Below the pieces are notes generated by a model. The model saw only the letters and a program-made list of their open reading frames with translations, ran no database searches and had not been told where the DNA came from. A stretch of 64,000 nucleotides of DNA from Pycnococcus provasolii (lineage: Eukaryota; Chlorophyta; Pseudoscourfieldiophyceae; Pseudoscourfieldiales; Pycnococcaceae). The position numbers and the translations under genes are program-made. The stretch lies in assembly GCA_938743325.2 (NCBI GenBank), contig OW568884.1, positions 248,001-312,000 on the forward strand. Reading direction: 5' to 3'. Every line of letters begins with the position of its first letter. Position 1 is the first letter of the stretch. Positions 56,560 to 64,000 of the stretch are shown piece after piece.

Positions 56560-57200
56560 GGCCGTGTGTTGGTGTGAGTTGGAAGGGGAGTGGAGTGGAG
56601 TTGAGTTTGAACGCGGAGAGGGAAGGAAAGGGCGGGGGGGAAGACGAGGCGGTAAACGACAGGGCCGGCATAGACTTGAACTACGATAGACTTCTCATGT
56701 GTATGTCCCGCGCGGAACGGGACGGGAGACCACCTGAGGTCTGGTCAGCCCCCTTCGGCCTTTCGCAATCCTCTTAGCCTCCCATCCAACGATCCGGACG
56801 CCGCAACAGGAAACAGGCAACAGGGAACCACGGAGTCGGAGCCAGCAACTCCTAAAGGTCACGACGATTCGGCGGAGAGGGCAGGCAGCCAGGGGCATCA
56901 TCACCAGACGCTTGACGTCACGCCTCCGTATTGCCAGGGGACGGACTGGCCTACCCTACCCTACCCTAGCATTGTAACGGACACGCCTTCGGCCTTCCCT
57001 CCTTCCCTTCCTCGCCTCTTCCACCCTTACACCCCACGCCGACGCGCACAGCTCCGACCCGTCTTTCGCGAGCATACGTACTTCGCATGGAGAGAACGGC
57101 TGAAGGAAGCGCTTCAGCTCGTCGGGACGAACTTTTCAGTCAGTCCATAGTGACATGTAAATAATTAGACTGATTCTTCAAATTACTGCTACAACTACTA
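56560..57200. other. Intergenic region between two minus-strand genes
   Basis: These 641 bp contain CTACCCTACCCTACCCTAG (56953-56971, a telomere-like CCCTA repeat) and pyrimidine-rich CTTCCCTCC repeats (56994-57022). I see no gene. Confidence 0.5.
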
Positions 57201-60200
57201 TTACTGAACGGAAACGCGCCCCGAGCCCACGCCACGGCGAGCGAGCTTAAGCTTGCGCGAGAATAGAACCGATACATCACCACGCATGATCGCCGCGCAG
57301 CCGGCGTGCAAACTCAACTCCGTGCGAACACCCTCAACGCAGCGGCGAAGGCGGTCGCGGAGATGAGGGACGGGCATCGCATCCGGAAGCTGGCGAAGCA
57401 GGTTGCGTGCGGCGGCGGGTGCGTTGCTAATGTGCTGACCACCCGCACAGCTGCTGCTCGACGTGATGCCGTCCGTCGACGTGGAAGTGGCGAGGCACTC
57501 AAGGAGCTCGCCTGCGAGATTAGGATCGTCGCAAGCTCGTGCAACAAGGTCGTCCCACAGGGAAGCGTCCGCCACCTCGCCGGATGTTGCCAATCGTGCA
57601 GCACCCGATACGTCGTTGAGGTCCTTAACAAGTACATCCAGAGCCTCGCGGTGCAGTCCCATGCGTTCGAGCAGGTAGACGCTCTCGGCGTGAAGACCAC
57701 GTGCACGGCATTCAGCCAGCGCCACCTCTAGCGGGTAACTTTGGCTCGATCGAAGCAAAGATAGCAGGCGGTGTGGCGCGAGGGCAGAAGCAAGGCGCAC
57801 GTGCGCAGTCGCCAGCTTGCCCGCAGAAGACGGCTGGAGCACAACGAGGTGATCGAGGTACGCAAGCAGGCACCGAGACCCTTTAGTGTCCGGCACGATT
57901 AGGCGGCTTGCAGAATCCTGAAGTGCACGGAAGGCGTCCGTGCCAACGAGCTCGACGCCCACAGTCTCAGGCGGTACAGCGGTGGCACCAGCGTCCGACG
58001 CTAGCAGCGCGCTTGCAGGAGACTCCGGGCCCGTTGAAGAGACGCTTACTGTGACCTTGGCATCCGCGCGAGGACGGTGCCCGGGCTGGATGCCATCCAC
58101 GGATGCCACCGACGCTGACGCGGCAGCAGCACTCTCGCACGCATAGAGCGCTCGAATATTTCCTACTAGCACCAGACCGTGAAGACCGTGCCTCTCTACG
58201 AATTCAAAGACACCTGGCCGACGCAGCCGCAAATAGTGAGCTAGCGCTTCGGCGCGCTTCCCACCGAGTAGGCTGAGCTCAGCCAAACCCTCTCGAAGCA
58301 GGCGTGCGGATTCAAGCTTCAGCGTGCGCTCGCTTTCCGGCAAACTTTCTCCATCATCCATGACACCATTTGCATCGATAGGCATGTCGAATTCCGGCCA
58401 GGCATCAACGGGCGAGGCTTCGGACATGCCAGCCTCGACGCGTGCAAGGGTTGCCGAAGCACCTACCGCAACTTTGTTCGCGTCGAACAAGTTCGCCGGC
58501 CATTGTCGCAGCAGGCGCAGCAGTACCGACGCACCTCGGCTGAGTGTGAGATACCGCGCGGCGTTATCTCTTGCATCGAGAGGCCACGCGACAAGCGCCG
58601 CAAGTGTCATCTCATAGCAATCAGAGCTCAAGCGCTGCGCCTTTCCTGACACGGTGCGCGACGCGGGCACGGCAGTATCTCCGACACTACCCGACGTGTA
58701 GAAGGATGCTCGCCGCTCAGCTGCGGGCACGGGAAGATATTCCGCGAGCGCGGCCAGCTGTCGGTGCTGCGCAAACTCGAAAGCCCACTTTTCCCAAGTT
58801 GTCGTGTCCATGGGGTCAAGGTACTGCGCACAGCACGCCGCAGCCTCAGTCCACCTCGGCGGGTCGCACGTCACCGTGAGATACGTCAGGCGCGACTCCA
58901 CACACCTTGCGAACGTTTCCGCACTCACCACACCACCAAGCGTGAGCGGCCCGACGAGCGCGCCGCTCGCTGCATCGCGCCGGTTGCTGTGCGCGAAGCG
59001 TGCAGCTGCCTCTGCATCAGGCTGTGTCGACAGCAGCCACTGTGCGTGATCGTCTGCAGCACGTGGACGAGCAAGAACGACGTCTGAACAGCTGAGAATA
59101 TAGTAGAGCGGTTCCTCGCCGCTCGCCGAACCCCACCACAGCGCAAAGTTGTGGCCCTCCCCACTCGTGGCATTTGTGGCGCCTACGGGCATGTCCGGAT
59201 GCCACCACCCAAGCTGAAGGACACCCGGTCCAGCAACGGAGGCGGGTGGAAAGCCGGCGTCAAAGCCGCGCAGCGGCAGGCCGTCAGGTGCGCACGTCTC
59301 ATTCCCTCTCATGTCAAAGATACGCACCTCAGGCTGACCGTGCGACAGGTCGTCCACCGCGTCAGACGCAAGAGGGGAGACACTCGGATCGCGCCATGGC
59401 CTGCATAGGCATAGAAGCCAGTCACCGAGCGGCGCGACAGATGCCACGTGGCACGACGCCTCCAGATCTAGGCTCGCCGTTACCTCGGCGTACCTGAGTT
59501 TCGGCTGCGCATGCTGCGCAGGTGGTGTAATACCATTCGCTGTTGCTGGCGCCGCCGCGCTCGCAGAGGCAGCGGCGGCGGGATCGCGCAGGCGCAGCAC
59601 CTTGACGACCGGTCCCCACGCGAGCATCAGCACCTCGCCGTTCGCGTGGAACGAGAGCGTCGGATCCGATGCGCGTGCTGCCGTGGCTGGCCTTGGAACG
59701 AACGTGACGCGGTGTTGCGCCTCGACGTCGTACACCTTCATGCCTCGGTCGTTGCACCACGCGATGGCGTCGCCAGCCCACCGGCAGGCGGTGATAGCAC
59801 CCTCTCCCGCGTGCAGCGTGTGATCTCGTTGGCCAAGCCACCCCTTGGAAGATATGACAAGCTGGGCGCCTAGACCACCGCAGCACACGCGCCGACTTCT
59901 GCGCTTGGCGTACGTTGGGTCAAGCGCAACGGCACGCAGCGGCCTGTCGTGCCAGTGGCTCTCTCTCTCGTCACTCAGCAGTGATTGCACGACGCACGTA
60001 CCATCCTCCGACGTTGACGCGATGTACTCGCCCCTTTTGTCGAACGACAAGTCACTCACAGCTCCACTGTGCTGCTGCCACCTGCACACCTCGTTTCCCG
60101 CGAGGTCAAGGAGGTGCACAGACCCGTGGCTAGTCCCAATAGCGATGGACTTTGGGCTAACACAGACGCGTGTGAGGCTTCCAAGCGAGGTGGCTGGCGG

Positions 60201-60286
60201 TGGTGTGGACGAAGGCGGGCAGTCTGGTGGCGTCATGTACGCGAGACTCGGCACGTCCGCCCCCAGCCGTTGGTACTTCACCAGAG

Positions 60287-60317
<31 letters not shown>

Positions 60318-60368
60318 TTGGTCATTGGGCGTTGGCGGCGTCTCTTCGGCGGAGGAGCCGTCGTCCAT
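57201..60368 (-). CDS. VPS41: VPS41-like HOPS complex subunit
   Basis: VPS41 is the HOPS tethering subunit for fusion with vacuole/late endosome. The 1,055-residue protein begins with an acidic leader and the family start DEPLVKYQRLGADV (human EEPKLKYERLSNGV). A WD40 propeller (about 50-430) follows: KSIAIGTSHGSVHLLDLAGN, GEYIASTSEDGTCVVQSLL. The helical clathrin-like region runs to the end, with YLPVPAAERR, RALYACESAAA, LLERMGLHREALDVLVKDLN (the VPS41 CHCR block) and LLSLHAGCAAIMRGDVSVLF, which aligns to the human 'LLREGCKKILVADSLSLL' segment. The protein stops about 20 residues later, so the C-terminal RING of animal and yeast VPS41 is absent. Low-complexity inserts lengthen the helical part. 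ATG 60368 is clear. Confidence 0.88.
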
Positions 60369-60611
60369 GGCGTCCGCTGCTTATGGTTTTTGCCTGACCC
60401 GCGCTTCCTTGCCCACCGCGTATCCGAGGAAGTCGCCGAACGACAGCCAGCCTGATGACGCGTAATACGTGTGAGGATGGCCCGGAATGTTTTCCTCGGA
60501 AAGTCTGGACACTGGAGAGGGTCGGAGTTTGGTCGGAGTTCGCTCGGGGTTCGCATTCGGGCTCAGTGCGCTTCTTGTGCTACCATCCTATAATATTCCC
60601 CGGAGTATACT

Positions 60612-62471
60612 ATGTCGTCTCGAAGTTGCAGAGGCATCTCTCGAGCACGGCCTCGCTCGAGGACGAACACGCGGGCGTTCGACTGGTGCAGAACGTCGTA
60701 CGGGGCAGGATATGCTGATGTGAACGAAAGTGCATGTCCGTTGGAGGTGACTGTGAATGCGCCCAACTTGCCAGAGGACTTGGTGGGAACCTATTTTAGA
60801 AACGGCCCAGGGCTTTTTACGCGTGGAGGCAACACCACGAACCACCCGTTTGATGGCGACGGATTCATCACCCGGATCACTTTACCTGGTGACGGCACAT
60901 TAAGCTTTAGAGGGGACTTCGTGAAGACGGACGCTTACGTCGAGGAGAAGAGGGCAAATCGAAGACTGTACAGAAATAGTTTTGGTACGCAGCGAGACGG
61001 TGGGCCTCTCGCAAATGCGTTTGATGTGACGCAAAAGAACATTGCAAACACGAACGTGCTCGTCTGGCCCACCCAAACTCAACAAGACGACGAGACGCCA
61101 AAACTGCTTGCTCTGTGGGAGGCGGCTCAACCTCATCGGTTGAATCCGACGACGCTTGAAACAGAAGGCGTCGATTACATAAACGGGCTTCTGAGACCAG
61201 GCGCACCGTTCGGCACTGGTATTCCAGATCTTGACAGAACACTCAGCGAGGCAGGCGTTGGCGTTGGGGGCAAGGTGCTTGCGTAAGTCTACCTCTAATC
61301 AGCCACGGCGCATAAAAACAATATGCACTAACAACCTAACACACTAAATGACACAGGGCCCATCCGCACGTCGACCCACGTGATGGCCGTCTTGTTTGTT
61401 GCGGCACACTTGTCGTTCCGAAGAATGGAAGTCTTGCCACCGAGGTGACTTTCTACGAGCTTGATAAAGACCTTAAGCCAATCGAGACGTCGACAGAAAG
61501 TTTGGATTCCTTTATTTTGCTCCATGACTTTGCCTTCACCGACGAATACTAGTGCGTTTGCCCTCTGAATCATCTATTATGCACAGACAGCAAATCGCTA
61601 ACTTCACACCAAACAACGAAATAGTATTGTTGCGCAAAGCCCACTTGAGCTCAAGAGTTTCCCGTTTGTGCTCGGCTTCAAGGGTCCCGGAGAACCAGAG
61701 TGCATCAATTTCAAAAGTACCGGATTGACGACACTTCATTTGATTCCACGGCCACAAGCTGCACGACGACGAAGCCTTCAAAGAACTTCTGTGCAAGTGC
61801 CAAGCTGTTTCATTTTTCATTTCGTTAATGCGCATCAGAAGGACGACAAGGTTATCATCGACGTCGTACAAACAAAGTCATTTTCGGCATGGCACCCCGA
61901 TCGTTCATTGGAAGCGAGCTTTGGAGGATTTCACCGTGGATTAGCGAGCGGCACACGTGAATTCCTCGATTCATACTTTGACGTGGGAGACACTGGCAGG
62001 CTTGTTCGCTACGATGTCGACGTCGCCTCAAACAGCGCGAACGTTATCTCGCCGCTGTCAGATCGCACTGTTGAGTTTCCCCGGCTGAATGATAACCAGT
62101 GGAGTAGATCCCACCGGTACGCTTATGTTGGTGCGAGCCGTCATCCGACGCGAGCACAACCGCTGCAATGTTGGACGAAGGTTGACTACAGCACAGTCAC
62201 CACCGAAGGGCGCGTTGGAGAGCAGGTTCTTTATGACGCCGGTGAAAAAGGATTTGTTGGCGAGCCCACGTTCGTTCCTCGGGCAAATACGTCGGGACGT
62301 GAGGACGATGGCTATTTGATCGGCATGGTGTTTAATGGGGAAACGCTCGAGACGGACTTTGTTGTAGTTGATGCACGCGGCGGCAGGGAGGCTATCGTCG
62401 TCAACATCCCCGACATTCGCCTTCCATTGCCTGCCTTGCACGGCACCTACACTAGGCGTGTTTTTCTCTAA
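60612..62471 (+). CDS. Carotenoid cleavage oxygenase (two introns)
   Basis: This is a non-heme iron (4-His) dioxygenase cleaving carotenoids or apocarotenoids. Exons are 60612-61282, 61357-61551 and 61625-62471, with GT-AG introns of 74 and 73 bp; the joined product has 570 residues. Family blocks include LPEDLVGTYFRNGPG, HPFDGDGFI, ANTNVLVW, AHPHVDPRDGRLVCCGT (first iron His region), LHDFAFTDEYYIVAQSPLEL (second, spanning intron 2), FHFVNAH (third) and the C-terminal ALHGTYTRRVFL with the fourth His. The splices restore 'DEY-Y-IVAQSP' and 'LA-A-HPHVDP' exactly in frame. A short R/S-rich head could be a weak plastid leader. The substrate is not predictable. It is divergent from VPS41 (243 bp). 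Confidence 0.93.
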
Positions 62472-62475
62472 GATC

Positions 62476-62541
62476 GCTCATTCAGTAATACGAGGAGTGT
62501 ACTTTACTTTGTCCAACGGTCGCCCATTCACACCATTCACC
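62476..62541 (+). repeat. Dispersed post-stop repeat, family 2, copy B
   Basis: It reads GCTCATTCAGTAAT, a 16-nt spacer, then ACTTTGTCCAACGGTCGCCC and ATTCACACCA. It starts 5 nt past the carotenoid oxygenase stop. Confidence 0.85.
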
Positions 62542-62730
62542 ATTAAGCCCTTTCAGCGGTGCCATTCAGCAGCGCGTTTTTGTACATGGCACTGGTTATA
62601 TCAGGGCACTTTTCGCTGGCGTGATGGGAGCTACAAATATTGTATTGAAGGAAATAATCAAATATGTACACAATTACAAAGTTAAAAATTCCACTTGCTT
62701 GCTACGTTCAAAGCAAGTGGGTTGCTAGCC

Positions 62731-64000
62731 CTAGTCCTCTAAAGATAGTTTTAGGGAGCTCGCGTAATGAAAAATCGCCAACGCATTTTGAAGTCTATTT
62801 ACGTTAGTGTACAACTTTGACGCAAGACGAAGATACTTCTGCAAATAATCGCGCTGGTGTGGAAACTGCATTCGAGCAGCCTCGAAAGCCAGATTGCCTG
62901 CCATGAAAGGATTTCCACACTTTGCAATCATGCTAATTGCGGCATCAAACATGCCGTGCGGATTGCCCGGTAATTTGAATTGATCAGCGCGCTCGATGCC
63001 GTTATTTTGATACTGTAAAGTCTCATTAGCACCGTGGAAAATCTTAAAGGGATCGTAAGCCAAATTCTCCGCAGAACGAAAGAGCCGTGGAAAACAGCGT
63101 GGTGCACATGACCCGCGATTGCCGTCGAGCATTTCACCATCATCGCCAGTCGCACCAGGATGCAGGTGGGATCGAAGCATCGCAAAGATAGAGCGCCAGC
63201 AATCGTGCTGCCACTTCAGGCTCACGCTGCGAGACCCCGCTACTCCGAACATGCTCAGCGCATCCTTGATCATTACTTCCACGCGATTTAGTTTGTCATC
63301 AATACTTGCCATCGACACGATACCTGAGCTTGTCGACTTGAGATAGTCTCTCCGTATTCCAGCCTCCACAAATTTCTTTAGTGGCACGTCGAACTGTCGA
63401 CCATCCGGTAATGTTGCAACAGCTTCATCCTCATGTAGTGCACTGGACACGCCGATGTCAGCTGTCGCACTCGGCTCGGGTGCAGTCGACCTCTGAGAAG
63501 TATTGTTCAGCTTCAGTTCAATCAACTTCTTGTAAATCAACATGAGCACTTCGAGTGACCACGATGCATACTCTGCCCTCATGCCCTGGTCTGAAATGGT
63601 CGATGCAATGCTAACCGTATCATAATCCATGTCAGCATGCTCAATTATGCTAAACGCCTTCCAGAGCTCTCCCCCACGGGCAACCAGCAATGCTTTGGCG
63701 TAAGACTTGTACGCCTTCATGTATTCCATCCATGGCATACCTTGCGATGAGGCATCGCTTTTTTTTCGCTCCACCATGTCTTCGATTCGAGACAGAACTC
63801 GGGAACAAAGTGAGAGCCGGCCCATCGACAGAAGGGCTCGCAGCATGCTCACGAATGTCATCATCTCAAGCGTGACTACAATCTGCTGCGACAGAGAACT
63901 TCTGCCGGCAACGGCACGATTAATATCGTCAACAAGCGTGAAGACTGTACCCGCGTCGTCCTGCGAGGTGAGCACGTACGAGATGTTCATGCAGCCCAAT
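62731..64000 (-). CDS. Helical-repeat protein of unknown function (5' end off the window)
   Basis: The minus-strand frame enters from the right edge, so the start is probably outside; ATG 63990 is the first visible methionine. The ~420 visible residues are largely helical: VVTLEMMTFVSMLRALLSMG, RLSLCSRVLSRIEDMV, YMKAYKSYAKALLVARGGEL, and near the end GNLAFEAARMQFPHQRDYLQ, KYLRLASKLYTNVNRLQNAL. The spacing of 'F..ML.AL...G.L..C..VL..' is reminiscent of pentatricopeptide/TPR-type helical hairpins, but repeats are not regular enough to assign. I do not recognise a family. Confidence 0.6.
   Translation of the reverse strand, partial: LGCMNISYVLTSQDDAGTVFTLVDDINRAVAGRSSLSQQIVVTLEMMTFVSMLRALLSMGRLSLCSRVLSRIEDMVERKKSDASSQGMPWMEYMKAYKSYAKALLVARGGELWKAFSIIEHADMDYDTVSIASTISDQGMRAEYASWSLEVLMLIYKKLIELKLNNTSQRSTAPEPSATADIGVSSALHEDEAVATLPDGRQFDVPLKKFVEAGIRRDYLKSTSSGIVSMASIDDKLNRVEVMIKDALSMFGVAGSRSVSLKWQHDCWRSIFAMLRSHLHPGATGDDGEMLDGNRGSCAPRCFPRLFRSAENLAYDPFKIFHGANETLQYQNNGIERADQFKLPGNPHGMFDAAISMIAKCGNPFMAGNLAFEAARMQFPHQRDYLQKYLRLASKLYTNVNRLQNALAIFHYASSLKLSLED

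Overview
This is a nuclear segment from a photosynthetic eukaryote, most likely a small green alga of the prasinophyte kind. The evidence is a plastid set (MEP-pathway IspD, a DUF1118-type plastid protein, a PPTC7/PBCP-type phosphatase with a plastid-like leader, a carotenoid cleavage oxygenase), a polyunsaturated-fatty-acid elongase whose C-terminal half reads like those of Ostreococcus and Micromonas, plant-type families (PLATZ, the plant 'DIQLVQ' family) and ordinary eukaryotic housekeeping genes (MCM3, eL6, uS2, CK2 beta, VPS41, SYF2, RBBP6/Mpe1, LCB1, COQ10). Telomere-like TTAGGG tracts and telo-boxes recur between genes. The species cannot be fixed from the sequence alone.

The layout is compact and strands alternate: almost every gene faces its neighbour head-to-head or tail-to-tail. 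From left to right: LCB1 (partial) <> AAGAB/p34 >< RPSA <> ELO >< large coiled-coil protein <> ABCG-like >< PP2C <> DUF1118 >< NEK kinase <> Q-rich protein >< acidic protein, IspD <> CK2 beta, unknown helical gene, COQ10 >< DIQLVQ protein <> twin-CX9C gene, MCM3 >< RCC1 <> RBBP6 >< SYF2 <> RPL6 >< small helical protein <> O-fucosyltransferase-like >< aldo/keto reductase, kinase-like remnant <> PLATZ >< coiled-coil protein, VPS41 <> carotenoid oxygenase >< unknown (partial). Tail-to-tail gaps are often 80-260 bp. Head-to-head gaps are longer and hold the TATA-like boxes, telo-boxes, hairpins and repeats. I found no operons, rRNA, tRNA, CRISPR array or intact transposon.

Most genes have no intron. 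Splicing can be reconstructed for MCM3 (one 271-bp intron), the carotenoid oxygenase (74 and 73 bp) and the acidic protein (81 bp). Two further places make sense only with introns of about 30 bp.

The observations most worth following are: (1) an ABCG-type transporter with an N-terminal IQ motif in which every ATPase motif is degenerate; (2) a short sequence present three times, each copy 5-75 nt past a stop codon in the same orientation to the gene, whose core varies only at synonymous positions; (3) a second, longer two-copy repeat just downstream of two unrelated genes; (4) a two-part motif shared by the two ribosomal-protein promoters; (5) a head-to-head (TTAGGG)n-(CCCTAA)n junction inside the window; and (6) a set of perfect or near-perfect intergenic hairpins, including one with a 19-bp stem.
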